Source of the DNA: an uncultured Collinsella sp.
Lineage (GTDB): Bacteria; Actinomycetota; Coriobacteriia; Coriobacteriales; Coriobacteriaceae
Direction: 5' to 3'
Assembly (NCBI GenBank): GCA_902494295.1
Contig: CABUSL010000001.1
Span: 1-49,462, forward strand
DNA: 49,462 nucleotides
Part shown: piece by piece, positions 32,785 to 41,072 of the stretch
How positions within the stretch are numbered: position 1 is the first letter of the stretch
Layout: each line of letters opens with the position of its first letter
Notes under the pieces: model-generated
Database searches by the model: none
What the model was told of the DNA's origin: nothing
What the model saw: only the letters and a program-made list of their open reading frames with translations
Made by a program: the position numbers and the translations under genes

Positions 32785-33213
32785 ATGTCCAACCAGGGCA
32801 AGAAGGTCAAGACCCATTATCGCGGCACGCTCGACGACGGCACGCAGTTCGATAGCTCCTACGATCGCGGCGAGCCGCTGGAGTTCACCTGCGGCGCCGG
32901 TCAGATGATCAAGGGCTTCGACGCCGCCGTTGTCGACATGCAGGTGGGCGAGAAGAAGACCGTGCACATCCCGGCTGCCGATGCCTATGGCGAGCACAAT
33001 CCCGAGATGGTTTTGACCTTCCCGGCCGAACAGGTTCCCAACATCGAGCAGATCGAGAAGGGCATGAAGCTCTTCCTGTCCACGCCGAGCGGCATGCCCG
33101 TCCCCGCCGTGGTCATCGACGTAACGCCCGAGGCCGTGACGCTCGACGCCAACCACGAGCTGGCCGGCAAGGACCTCAACTTTGATATCGAGCTCGTCGA
33201 GGTCGAGGGTTAG
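32785..33213 (+). CDS. SlyD-like FKBP-type peptidyl-prolyl cis-trans isomerase
   Basis: 142-aa FKBP of the SlyD subtype: an isomerase core (YRGTLDDGTQFDSSYDRGEP, GAGQMIKGFDAAVVDM) with the insert-in-flap domain and the SlyD hallmark LDANHELAGKDLNFDIELVEV. The histidine-rich metal-binding tail of E. coli SlyD is absent. ATG 32785 follows GGAGG at 6 nt. The next gene, a UreE-like protein, starts 3 bp after the stop. The pair suggests a role in metallochaperone work rather than general folding; that is inference. Confidence 0.9.
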   Translation: MSNQGKKVKTHYRGTLDDGTQFDSSYDRGEPLEFTCGAGQMIKGFDAAVVDMQVGEKKTVHIPAADAYGEHNPEMVLTFPAEQVPNIEQIEKGMKLFLSTPSGMPVPAVVIDVTPEAVTLDANHELAGKDLNFDIELVEVEG

Positions 33214-33216
33214 AGT

Positions 33217-33795
33217 ATGCCTGAACGCTTGGTTTCGACGACATGCTTGGGAAATCTCAACGATCCGTCCTATGAGCTTTTGCTTCGCCGGAAGTTGGGC
33301 GGCGTCTTTGAAGTTGACGAGCTGCTGCTCGATTGGGACCAGGCTGATGTATGCGCGCTTGTGGGCGTGACGGAGCTGGGGCGCACGGTCGATGTTCGGC
33401 TGGATACTGCCGACGGCGGTCGTCTTGCCGACGGTGACGTGCTCGCTATCGACCACACGGGTGCGGTGCCCGTGGTGGTTGTCGTACGTCTGCGCAGCGC
33501 CGAGGTTTATTTGGTCGAAGTTGACCGCATGGACCCGATTGCGCTCGCGCATGCGTGCTGGGAGATCGGCAATATGCATACGCCACTTTTCCGAGGCGAT
33601 TCGGACGAGCATACCGTGCGCATGTATACGCCGGTGCAGCCTGTTTTGGGCCGCATGCTCCGGGGCGTCGAGGGCGTTCGGCTCTCGGTGGTTACCCGTG
33701 AACTCGATTCGGACCGGCGCTTTGCGTCGAGTGCGGCGGATGCCGTTGTGAGTATGGCTCCAGACTTTACGATCGTAAAGAAGGCGCGCGGTTAA
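33217..33795 (+). CDS. UreE-like metallochaperone family protein without urease genes
   Basis: 192-aa protein resembling UreE. Residues about 35-110 match the UreE N-terminal domain (DELLLDWDQADVC..., GRLADGDVLAIDHTGAV, YLVEVDR). Residues about 110-170 match the C-terminal domain: HACWEIGNMHTPLF aligns with the ALGNRHVPLQ block and VLGRMLRG with HVLDDML. The His that binds nickel in UreE (DHVL) appears replaced, reading QPVL here. No urease structural or UreDFG genes are nearby. It is 3 bp behind the SlyD-like gene and ends at a strong hairpin. A non-urease metal-delivery role is inferred. Confidence 0.65.
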   Translation: MPERLVSTTCLGNLNDPSYELLLRRKLGGVFEVDELLLDWDQADVCALVGVTELGRTVDVRLDTADGGRLADGDVLAIDHTGAVPVVVVVRLRSAEVYLVEVDRMDPIALAHACWEIGNMHTPLFRGDSDEHTVRMYTPVQPVLGRMLRGVEGVRLSVVTRELDSDRRFASSAADAVVSMAPDFTIVKKARG

Positions 33796-33808
33796 CGTGC
33801 GTATAAGT

Positions 33809-33849
33809 AAGACGGACTTTGAGAGGCAACTATTCAAAGTCCGTCTTTC
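33809..33849 (+). terminator. Terminator after the UreE-like gene
   Basis: AAGACGGACTTTGA and TCAAAGTCCGTCTT form a perfect 14-bp stem, followed by TCTGTT; the T-run is short. Confidence 0.75.
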
Positions 33850-33878
33850 TGTTGATGAGATGCTGTGGGGGAAAGCAT

Positions 33879-34676
33879 ATGGGTCTTGAAGGAATCAAGC
33901 TGATTGCATGCGATTTGGACGGTACGTTGCTGCATCCGGGGGAGCGCGAGCCGCGTTCCGAGGCCTTTGAGCTCATCGATGAGCTGCATCGTCGCGGTAT
34001 CGTGTTTATGCCGGCGAGCGGCCGTCAATATGCGAGCTTGCGCTATCTGTTTGCCCCGGTGGCCGATGAGCTCGCCTATGTATGCGAAAACGGAGCTCTG
34101 GTGATGAGCGAGGGGCGTGCCGTTGTCAAGCGCTCCATGGAGCGTAGCCTTGCTATGGATATCGCGAATGCCGTGGTTGCGTATCCCCATGCCGACGTGA
34201 CCCTTTCGTGTGAGGGGCACCTTTACACCATGAGCGGCAACGATGCGTTCGTCGACCATTTGCGTTACGAGGTCCATTGCGATGTGGCGGTGGTCGACCG
34301 TCCCGAGGACATTGACGAGGATGTCATTAAGATTGCGTTTCAAACGCCTGAGACAGAGCAGCCGGCGGCGCTGGAGTATTTTGTGCGTCGCTTTAGCGAT
34401 CGGGTTGATGTGATGACGTCGGGAACCGAATGGACGGACTTTATCGGCTTTGATTCGGGTAAGGGTTCCGCGCTTGCCGATTACGGTCGTGCCTTGGGTA
34501 TTTCGCCCGATGAGATGATGGCGTTTGGCGATAACGAAAACGATCGCGACATGCTCAACGTCGTGGGCCATCCCTATCTGATGGAGAACTGCAACCCCAC
34601 CATGCGCGGCATCAACGACCGCGTCCGTTACGTGCGCACGGTCGAAGAAGAGCTGCGTCGCCTGCTCGCCGAGTAG
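33879..34676 (+). CDS. Cof-type HAD-superfamily phosphatase
   Basis: 265-aa HAD hydrolase of the Cof/YidA (IIB cap) type, which dephosphorylates sugar phosphates or related metabolites. Motif I ACDLDGTLL near residue 10, motif II ASGRQY, the late lysine in DSGKGSAL and motif IV FGDNENDRDML are present. The start is ATG 33879 with GGGGGAAAG upstream; the frame before it overlaps the terminator. It converges with the fur-type gene at a 15-bp gap. Substrate cannot be read. Confidence 0.88.
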   Translation: MGLEGIKLIACDLDGTLLHPGEREPRSEAFELIDELHRRGIVFMPASGRQYASLRYLFAPVADELAYVCENGALVMSEGRAVVKRSMERSLAMDIANAVVAYPHADVTLSCEGHLYTMSGNDAFVDHLRYEVHCDVAVVDRPEDIDEDVIKIAFQTPETEQPAALEYFVRRFSDRVDVMTSGTEWTDFIGFDSGKGSALADYGRALGISPDEMMAFGDNENDRDMLNVVGHPYLMENCNPTMRGINDRVRYVRTVEEELRRLLAE

Positions 34677-34691
34677 GCATGTCCCAAACAT

Positions 34692-35072
34692 CTACCGGCA
34701 GTCGGGGCAGAGACCCTCGAAGATGGTGTAGTGCGACGTGACGTGCCAGCCGATTTGCTCGGACGCTTTGGCGTCGAGCTGGGCATCGAAGGGGAGCGGT
34801 ACGTCGATGACGCGGCTGCATGAGGTGCAGATGATATGCGCATGTGGCTCGATCGTGCGATCGAAGCGGCTGCCGCCCGGCGTCTTGATGGAGAGAATCT
34901 CGCCGGCGTCGGCCAAGAGATTGAGGTTGCGGTAGACCGTGCCGCGGCTGATCTTGTCATCCTGTTCGCGCACGGCGTTGTAGATTTCGTCGGCGGTGGG
35001 ATGGTTATAGCTTTGGCGCACGGCGTCAAGAACCAGCTTTCGCTGCTTGGTATTCCTTCTTTGCACCGCCAT
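34692..35072 (-). CDS. Fur-family metalloregulator (Fur/PerR/Zur type)
   Basis: 126-aa Fur family repressor. The winged-helix DNA-binding part spans residues about 1-75 (NHPTADEIYNAVREQDDKISRGTVYRNLNLL). The dimerisation part has HAHIICTSC and C-terminal CPDC, forming the structural zinc site, plus DRTIEPHAH with sensing histidines. The sequence does not decide between iron, peroxide and zinc. ATG 35072 follows GAGGCGAGG. The upstream 60 bp are AT-rich but I could not assign a clear operator. Confidence 0.88.
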   Translation of the reverse strand: MAVQRRNTKQRKLVLDAVRQSYNHPTADEIYNAVREQDDKISRGTVYRNLNLLADAGEILSIKTPGGSRFDRTIEPHAHIICTSCSRVIDVPLPFDAQLDAKASEQIGWHVTSHYTIFEGLCPDCR

Positions 35073-35133
35073 GCGCCTCGCCTCTTTTCTATCAACGGTC
35101 GTAGGTAAATGATACCGTATTTAGCACACAATA

Positions 35134-35544
35134 CTAATAACGAGGCGTGAAACCGTCTTCATTGGTAAGTGGGGCTCGGGCCTGGGCGTCTACGAGGCGA
35201 AAACGCGTTCCCATGCGCTCGTAGGAGGCATGAAGCGCCTCGAGATGAGATAGGATATTTGCCGGAGCTCCCTGTATCTCCATCTCGACTGAGCCGTCTT
35301 CCATGTTACGCACCCAGCCGGTGAGCGCGCGTGCCTGCGCGAGGTTGGTGTTGGTAAAGCGAAAGCCAACGCCCTGGACTTGCCCCGCCCAGCGCAGGAA
35401 ATAGCGCAGGGGAGTGTCTTGAGTGGCCCCGTCGCTTGCGAGCACAGTAAGCCTGCGGCACAGCTCGAGCTCGACGTTTGATGGTTTTTGAGGCTCTCGA
35501 CTGCCGCCGGTGACACTGGAGAAGAACGTATCGAAGAGGCCCAT
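35134..35544 (-). CDS. Acylphosphatase-domain protein
   Basis: 136-aa protein ending in an acylphosphatase domain (about residues 45-136). The catalytic Arg lies in GQVQGVGFR and the catalytic Asn in GWVRNMEDGSVE. Acylphosphatases hydrolyse carboxyl-phosphate bonds such as in 1,3-bisphosphoglycerate or acetyl phosphate. The first 45 residues are a non-family extension. ATG 35544 is 2 bp after the stop of the upstream Gfo/Idh gene, so they are co-transcribed; a longer upstream frame overlaps that gene and is rejected. Confidence 0.88.
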   Translation of the reverse strand: MGLFDTFFSSVTGGSREPQKPSNVELELCRRLTVLASDGATQDTPLRYFLRWAGQVQGVGFRFTNTNLAQARALTGWVRNMEDGSVEMEIQGAPANILSHLEALHASYERMGTRFRLVDAQARAPLTNEDGFTPRY

Positions 35545-35546
35545 CG

Positions 35547-36653
35547 CTATGCCTGCTTGCCTGCGTCGGCCGGGAAGGTTATGCCGGCCTGCTGGCGCAC
35601 GGCATCCATGATGCGCAGTGAGACGAGTGTGACATCGCGGTAGTGGCCAAGCTCGTGGCGTCCCGCCGGGGTCTCCCAAATCTCTTCCTTAACGTTATCG
35701 ATGCCGCCGATGGCGGTGATAAAGTCTGTGAGTTCGTATTCCATAGTGTTGCTCGATTTGGGCAGGTCGAGCACGCGGCCGTTGTCGCCCTGTTCGCGCG
35801 GTGCCTCGGTCGCCGAGCCGCGTACGACGTCGCCGCGATAGTCGATGCGGACGTTGCGGGGCGTGGACAGATGGTCGATCTGGATAGTGCCACGCTCGCC
35901 TTCGATCTGCGAGGGCAGCAGGTCGTTCGTAATTTTGGAGTGCGCGAGCTCGACGGAGATACGGCCACCGCCGTAGCTGGCGAGGATGGAACCGCAGCCG
36001 TCGATGGGGCCGTGCGTGAGCTGTCGCGTGGTGGGGTCGAGCAGAGTAGTCATGCTTGTAAGGCCGGAGGGCATGCCGAAAATCTCGACCATGGGCTCGA
36101 CGGTGTAGACGCCAATGTCCATGAGGGAACCTGATGCCATATTGCAGTCGAAGATATTGGTGGCGCGTCCCGCGAGAATCTCGTTGTAGCGCGAGGAATA
36201 TTTGCCAAAGCGCAATGAGGCGCGGCGGATGGGCGCAATTTCGCTCAGAGCGTCCTCGATTGCGTGGAAGGCGGGATCGTGGAGGGGACGCATGGCCTCG
36301 AGGGCCACGACACCTGCTGCCTCGGCAGCGCGGAAGACTTCCAGCGCCTGCGCTTCGGTTGCGCAGAAGGGCTTCTCGACGATGACGTGCTTGCCGCCGG
36401 CGATACAGGCGAGCGCCTGCTCGTAGTGGAGCGCATTGGGGCTGCCGATGTAGACGGCGTCGACGTCGTCGGCGGACGCAAGCTCGTCAAGTGCGGTGAA
36501 GTTGCGCTCGCCGCCGCGCTCGGCGGTAAAGGCAGCACCGCGATCTGCATTGCGCGAGAGCGTGCCCACAAACGCGGCTTGGTCGTTGGCGTTGACGACC
36601 TGGATAAAGTCGTCGGTAATCATGGATGTGCCGATGGTCGCTATACGCAGCAT
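35547..36653 (-). CDS. Gfo/Idh/MocA-family oxidoreductase
   Basis: 368-aa NAD(P)-dependent oxidoreductase. The N-terminal Rossmann motif is IATIGTSMI (a Ser/Thr-containing variant of GxGxxG), followed by YIGSPNALHYEQ and the conserved HVIVEKPFCATEAQA. The C-terminal alpha/beta domain has MDIGVYTVE. The substrate is probably a sugar or cyclitol derivative; dihydrodiol dehydrogenase-like members share this layout. ATG 36653 follows GGGGG at about 5 nt. The downstream acylphosphatase gene is coupled. Confidence 0.85.
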   Translation of the reverse strand: MLRIATIGTSMITDDFIQVVNANDQAAFVGTLSRNADRGAAFTAERGGERNFTALDELASADDVDAVYIGSPNALHYEQALACIAGGKHVIVEKPFCATEAQALEVFRAAEAAGVVALEAMRPLHDPAFHAIEDALSEIAPIRRASLRFGKYSSRYNEILAGRATNIFDCNMASGSLMDIGVYTVEPMVEIFGMPSGLTSMTTLLDPTTRQLTHGPIDGCGSILASYGGGRISVELAHSKITNDLLPSQIEGERGTIQIDHLSTPRNVRIDYRGDVVRGSATEAPREQGDNGRVLDLPKSSNTMEYELTDFITAIGGIDNVKEEIWETPAGRHELGHYRDVTLVSLRIMDAVRQQAGITFPADAGKQA

Positions 36654-36728
36654 GTATCCCCCTCGTGCCGTTCGGTTTACAGGATGAGTGTAGCGCGAGG
36701 GGGCAGGAAATAGCGTGCGAAAACGCCG

Positions 36729-37214
36729 TTACAGGTCGCTCTCGTTAAAGCCGGTGTCGATATCGAGGTTGCTGCCGTCGGCCGCCGTGGTGGCGAGCTC
36801 ATCGCAGCGCTCGTTGAGCTCGTGTCCGGCGTGACCCTTAACCCAGATGAACTCCACCTTATGCTTGCTTTTGGCGGCAAGCAGGCGCTCCCACAGGTCG
36901 CGGTTCTTAACGGGCTGCTTGTTGGCAGTTTTCCACCCGCGCTTTTTCCAGCCGTCGATCCAGTGTTTATTGAAAGCGTTGACGACGTACTGTGAATCGG
37001 AATGGACCTCGACCTCGCAGGGGCGGTTGAGCGCCTCGAGCGCCACGATGACCGCCATGAGTTCCATGCGGTTGTTGGTGGTCTTGGCGTAGCCGCGTGA
37101 AAGCTCGGAGGTGAAGGTCTTGCCGGCGGGGTTGGTGTATTTGAGTACGGCGCCGTAGCCGCCGCGTCCCGGATTTGATCGGGCCGAGCCGTCGGTATAG
37201 ATGATGACCTTCAC
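36729..37214 (-). CDS. rnhA: Ribonuclease HI
   Basis: 161-aa RNase HI that cleaves the RNA strand of RNA-DNA hybrids. Catalytic acidic residues are in IYTDGSA, NRMELMA, HSDSQYV and NERCDELA, with the His in KGHAGHELNE. The basic handle region GWKKRGWKTANKQPVKNRDLW is also present. The start is GTG 37214, preceded by GAAAGGAAG; the frame extends to 37265 without a ribosome site. Confidence 0.95.
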   Translation of the reverse strand: MKVIIYTDGSARSNPGRGGYGAVLKYTNPAGKTFTSELSRGYAKTTNNRMELMAVIVALEALNRPCEVEVHSDSQYVVNAFNKHWIDGWKKRGWKTANKQPVKNRDLWERLLAAKSKHKVEFIWVKGHAGHELNERCDELATTAADGSNLDIDTGFNESDL

Positions 37215-37313
37215 GGGCTTCCTTTCGTTGGGTACGTTTCGTGTGAGTGACCATTGTAGCGCCATGCCCGCCGGGGGCTAGCAATCTACGATTTCTACCC
37301 CGTCTTCCGACAG

Positions 37314-38216
37314 TTAGTTGGCATGGATGATGCGGTTGAGCTCGTCGAGGTATTGCTGCAAGAGGGGAGAGGGCTTGCGCTCGTCGTGCATGATATAGCC
37401 TACGTGCATCGTTGGGGCGTCTGCTAACGGGATCGATGCCATACCCCATTGCATTTCATTGGAGAGGACACCGGTCGACAGGGTGTAACCGTTCGACGTG
37501 ATAAGTAAGTTAGTAAGTGTTCCGCGGTCCGAGATTCGTATGTTGCGGTCGCAAGGGATATAGCTAAAAGGTTCCTCGGCGTAATAGAAGGAGTTTGAGG
37601 TTCCCTGCTCAAAGCTATAACGTGTATAGGGTGTGAGGTCGGCAAGGGACAGCTGCGGGCGGCGGGCAAGCGGGTGGCGCTCGCTAACGAAGACGTGGAC
37701 CGTCGCGTCGAATAGGGGATGGAAGCTCGCGCGCGCATCGGCAAAAGCCTTCTGCAGAACGCGGGCGTTAAAGTCGTCCAGATAGAGGATGCCGATGTCG
37801 CTGCGAAACGCGCGGACGTCATCGATGATCTGCGATGTGGTGGTCTCGCGCATGATGAACTCGAACTTGCTGTCGCGGCAGCGCTCGACCACGTTGACAA
37901 AGGCCTCGACCGAAAAGGCGTAGTGCTGGGCTGAGATGGCGAGGCGGGCTTGCGGGGTGCCGCCGTCCTCGTAGCGCGCCTCGAGCATGTCGGCCTGCTC
38001 TACGACCTGGCGCGCATAGCCCAAAAGCTCGGTGCCGTCGTTGGTGAGCGTGACGCCGCGGCTGGAGCGCGTAAAGATCTCCAGGTGGAGCTCCTGTTCC
38101 AGGCTTTTGACGGCGTTTGAGATGTTGGACTGAGCGGTATAGAGGCGCTGAGCTGCGGCGTTAATTGAGCCGGACTCTGCCACGGCAATCAGAAAACGAA
38201 GCTGCTGAAGGGTCAT
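37314..38216 (-). CDS. LysR-type transcriptional regulator
   Basis: 300-aa LysR family regulator. The winged helix-turn-helix is at residues about 1-60 (LRFLIAVAESGSINAAAQRLYTAQSNISNAVKSLE), and the effector-binding domain follows from about 90. ATG 38216 is chosen because GAAAGG lies 9 nt upstream; ATG 38225 would have no spacing. It is divergent from metY, which suggests control of that gene in response to a sulfur or methionine intermediate; effector unknown. Confidence 0.88.
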   Translation of the reverse strand: MTLQQLRFLIAVAESGSINAAAQRLYTAQSNISNAVKSLEQELHLEIFTRSSRGVTLTNDGTELLGYARQVVEQADMLEARYEDGGTPQARLAISAQHYAFSVEAFVNVVERCRDSKFEFIMRETTTSQIIDDVRAFRSDIGILYLDDFNARVLQKAFADARASFHPLFDATVHVFVSERHPLARRPQLSLADLTPYTRYSFEQGTSNSFYYAEEPFSYIPCDRNIRISDRGTLTNLLITSNGYTLSTGVLSNEMQWGMASIPLADAPTMHVGYIMHDERKPSPLLQQYLDELNRIIHAN

Positions 38217-38276
38217 CGACGCCATCCTTTCGATTGCTATCTATAAAACCGATAACAGGTTAGCGCTTTTAAGTGA

Positions 38277-38305
38277 TTGACCGAGCGAAACAATGCTCGT
38301 ACTAT
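38277..38305 (+). promoter_or_regulatory. metY promoter with dyad in the spacer
   Basis: -35 TTGACC (38277-38282), 17-bp spacer, -10 TACTAT (38300-38305). The spacer contains GAGC-GAAACAAT-GCTC, a possible regulator site. It predicts a leader of about 178 nt. Confidence 0.65.
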
Positions 38306-38373
38306 TCAAAACACACAAAGGCGGTAGGTAATTAAACCGACCACGGAACCGGGATGCGAAAGGAGGCCCGCAT

Positions 38374-38427
38374 ATGAATTGCTTACCAAGACGAATGCCG
38401 GGCTCCTGTTTGCGCCCGTCGGCGTGA
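38374..38427 (+). CDS. Candidate 17-aa leader peptide upstream of metY
   Basis: The reading frame encodes MNCLPRRMPGSCLRPSA and begins 7 nt after AAAGGAGG (38359-38366), a stronger ribosome site than many genes here. It lies in the metY leader and contains two cysteine codons. The ribosome site and its flank (AGGAGGCCCG) can pair with CGGGCTCCT inside the frame, so folding and translation would be linked. It may sense cysteine supply through ribosome stalling, as reported for cysteine-containing leader peptides in mycobacteria. No homologue comparison was possible. Confidence 0.5.
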   Translation: MNCLPRRMPGSCLRPSA

Positions 38428-38489
38428 TCAGGAGACAGCGACTTACTTCTCTCTAATTTATTTACTTTTGTTCGATCAAGGAGATCATC

Positions 38490-39800
38490 ATGAGCCAGTT
38501 CATCAACAACCCCGAGCACACCTTTGGTTTCGATACCCTGCAGCTTCACGTTGGCCAGGAGAGCGCCGATCCCGCATCCGACTCCCGCGCCGTGCCTATC
38601 TACCAGACCACGAGCTATGTGTTCCGCAACTCCCAGCACGCCGCCGACCGCTTTGGTCTTGCCGACGCCGGTAACATCTACGGCCGTCTGACCAACTCCA
38701 CCCAGGGCGTCTTCGAGGACCGTATCGCCGCACTCGAGGGTGGTGTGGCAGGTCTTGCCGTCGCCTCCGGTGCTGCTGCCATCACCTATACCCTGCAGGC
38801 TCTTGCCCAGGCCGGTGACCACGTGGTGGCTCAGAAGACCATCTACGGTGGCTCCTACAACTTGCTGGAGCATACGCTCTCCCAGTTTGGCGTCGAGACC
38901 ACCTTCGTCGATGCCCATAACCTGGAAGAGGTCGAGGGGGCCATCAAGGACAACACCACGGTCATCTATCTCGAGACGCTCGGCAACCCCAACTCCGACA
39001 TCCCCAACATCGACGCCATCTCCGAGATCGCCAAGAAGCACGGTCTGCCGGTTGTCGTCGACAACACCTTCGGCACCCCGTATCTGTTCCGTCCGCTGGA
39101 GCATGGTGCCAACATCGTCGTTCACTCCGCAACCAAGTTCATCGGCGGCCACGGCACCTCGCTGGGCGGTGTGATCGTCGACGGCGGTAACTTCGATTGG
39201 AAGGCGAGCGGCAAGTATGCGCAGATCGCCGAGCCCAACCCCTCCTACCATGGCGTCTCGTTTGCCGAGGCTGCCGGTCCCGCCGCCTTCGCAACCTATG
39301 TCCGCGCTATCTTGCTGCGTGACGAGGGCGCCTGCATCAGCCCGTTCAACGCCTGGATCTTGCTCCAGGGCACCGAGACTCTGTCGCTGCGCGTTGACCG
39401 TCATGTCGAGAACACCAAGAAGGTCGTTGAGTTCCTGGCTGGTGACAGCCATGTCGCCAAGGTGAACCACCCGAGCCTGTCTGAGCACCCCGATCACGAG
39501 CTCTATCAGAAGTACTTCCCCAACGGCGGTGCCTCGATCTTTACCTTTGAGATTAAGGGTGGCCAGGAGGCGGCCTGGAAGTTCATCGATCATCTGCAGG
39601 TGTTCTCGCTGCTCGCCAACGTGGCCGACGTCAAGTCGCTCGTCGTGCACCCGGCTACCACCACGCACTCCCAGCTCTCTGCCGAGGAGCTCGCCGAGCA
39701 GAACATCACGCCCTCCACGATCCGTCTTTCCATCGGTACCGAGAACGCCGAGGATATCATTTGGGATCTGAAGCAGGCCTTCGCCGCGCTGGACGAGTAA
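38490..39800 (+). CDS. metY: O-acetylhomoserine sulfhydrylase-type PLP enzyme
   Basis: 436-aa Cys/Met-metabolism PLP enzyme, cytosolic, making homocysteine (or methionine) from O-acetylhomoserine and sulfide. The N-terminal GFDTLQLHVGQESADPASDSRAVPIYQTTSYVF and the GYSRxxNPT-like IYGRLTNSTQ are typical of the MetY subgroup. The PLP lysine is in SATKFIGGHG. Length 436 also fits MetY rather than the shorter MetB/MetC. ATG 38490 follows AAGGAG at about 7 nt. Cystathionine gamma-synthase-like activity cannot be fully excluded. Confidence 0.92.
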   Translation: MSQFINNPEHTFGFDTLQLHVGQESADPASDSRAVPIYQTTSYVFRNSQHAADRFGLADAGNIYGRLTNSTQGVFEDRIAALEGGVAGLAVASGAAAITYTLQALAQAGDHVVAQKTIYGGSYNLLEHTLSQFGVETTFVDAHNLEEVEGAIKDNTTVIYLETLGNPNSDIPNIDAISEIAKKHGLPVVVDNTFGTPYLFRPLEHGANIVVHSATKFIGGHGTSLGGVIVDGGNFDWKASGKYAQIAEPNPSYHGVSFAEAAGPAAFATYVRAILLRDEGACISPFNAWILLQGTETLSLRVDRHVENTKKVVEFLAGDSHVAKVNHPSLSEHPDHELYQKYFPNGGASIFTFEIKGGQEAAWKFIDHLQVFSLLANVADVKSLVVHPATTTHSQLSAEELAEQNITPSTIRLSIGTENAEDIIWDLKQAFAALDE

Positions 39801-39860
39801 GGCGACTTGTGCAAAGACCCCTTGCGACTCGATAGGTATAACTGCATAAAATGCCTGCTC

Positions 39861-39902
39861 AAGGCGCCTGTGCGAACAATGGTTGCACAGGCGCCTTTTT
39901 TG
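39861..39902 (+). terminator. Terminator after metY
   Basis: AAGGCGCCTGTGC and GCACAGGCGCCTT form a perfect 13-bp stem with an 11-nt loop, followed by TTTTT. Confidence 0.93.
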
Positions 39903-39945
39903 CATAGAGCGGGTGCAAAAACAGGGTTTTTGACACGCTTTATGC
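39901..39945. repeat. Imperfect inverted repeat behind the metY terminator
   Basis: TGCATAGAGCGGGTGCAAAAAC pairs imperfectly with GTTTTTGACACGCTTTATGCA. The rest of the gap to 40112 holds a GTTTTAC/GTAAAAC dyad (about 39983-40017) and no gene. Confidence 0.5.
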
Positions 39946-40112
39946 ATTCGAGTTGTGGAAAACTCCTGTTGAGAGGATGTGAGTTTTACGCAATTGACGT
40001 GCGCCTTTTGAGTAAAACCGCAGGTCGCGATTTGCTCGGGGTACTATGCAGCGCGATCGAATCACACGCAGCTCAAACGCAGCAAAAACGCACTACGGAG
40101 GTTTCCAGCTAC

Positions 40113-40886
40113 ATGAGGATCGATTCGCGAAAACCGAAAGCCGCCGCCCTTTCTGCCGCTCTGACCGTGGCACTTTTGGCGGGCGCCGGCGCAACTGATG
40201 CCCACGCGGCAACACTATCCGATACGGTTGGACCTACGCCGTCCGAAGCGACGCTGGTGCAGCCCGTCGACTACCGCAGCGACGGTTATGGCTCTATGCA
40301 GGAGTGGAACGCCTCGATGGAGGCCAAGCGTGATTCCTTGGAGATGCGCGCTCAGATCATCATGAACATGTACGGTGACTATGCCACCGATGACGAGCGC
40401 GCTGTGTTGCAGGGTTGCATCGACGGTGCGGGTAACCTGTTGACGATGGGGGAGGTCGACGCCAAGTCGACCGAGCTCGATGAGCTGCGCACTGCGCTTG
40501 AGGATGCCAAGCGCGAAGCGCTCGAGGCTGCCGCCGAGGCGGAGGCTGCCGAGGCCGCCCAGGCTTCGTACTACAACGCCGGTTACACTCCGTCCTATGC
40601 GTCTGCCGCGTCCTACGCGAACGGATCGGGCCTGACGCGCTCTGCGGGTGTCAATAACTACAACGGACGCCGCGAGACCTATTACAGCAGCAATGTGCTT
40701 TATCACTATCGCACGGGCGAATGGACTCAGGATTCTGAGGGCTTCTGGCGCGATTCCGACGGCTATTACGTTGTTGCCGCGGGCGATATGGCCCAGGGCT
40801 CGACCTTTACGGGCTCCAAGGGTGATTGCAAGGTCTATGACTCCGGCTGCGCTGCCGGAACCACCGATTACTACACCGGTTGGTAA
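40113..40886 (+). CDS. Secreted coiled-coil protein with aromatic C-terminal module
   Basis: 257-aa protein of unknown function. A signal peptide is clear: basic start, hydrophobic core (ALSAALTVALLAGAGA) and cleavage near AHA-AT at residue 32. Residues about 115-150 are a Glu/Ala-rich helix likely to form a coiled coil (TALEDAKREALEAAAEAEAA). The C-terminal 90 residues are Tyr/Gly/Ser-rich, ending DGYYVVAAGDMAQGSTF...KVYDSGCAAGTTDYYTGW, which recalls a small beta-barrel module found at the ends of cell-wall hydrolases. Two Cys in that module could form a disulfide. ATG 40113 follows CGGAGG at about 11 nt. A cell-envelope role is inferred. Confidence 0.7.
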   Translation: MRIDSRKPKAAALSAALTVALLAGAGATDAHAATLSDTVGPTPSEATLVQPVDYRSDGYGSMQEWNASMEAKRDSLEMRAQIIMNMYGDYATDDERAVLQGCIDGAGNLLTMGEVDAKSTELDELRTALEDAKREALEAAAEAEAAEAAQASYYNAGYTPSYASAASYANGSGLTRSAGVNNYNGRRETYYSSNVLYHYRTGEWTQDSEGFWRDSDGYYVVAAGDMAQGSTFTGSKGDCKVYDSGCAAGTTDYYTGW

Positions 40887-41072
40887 TTTTTCTGCATCAC
40901 GGATATTTGGCGGACGGGCGTCTTTACCGAGCTTTAGGGCAACGTAAGGACGTCCGTTCTATGTATGCGTTTGAGTTAACAGAGCCCTTACCGTGGCGGT
41001 ACGCTGGGCGTATGGATGCGGGGCACACTGGTTCTTGAGAAATAAGGTCTTTCTCTTGGAGGAAGTGGTCTT

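Noticed and set aside
33217..33795. Part of a urease operon
   Set aside because: No ureABC, ureD, ureF or ureG genes flank it, and the UreE metal histidine is not conserved.
38306..38489. SAM riboswitch or T-box in the metY leader
   Set aside because: I found neither the SAM-I core segments nor a T-box TGGNACC sequence; the leader peptide explains the strong internal ribosome site better.
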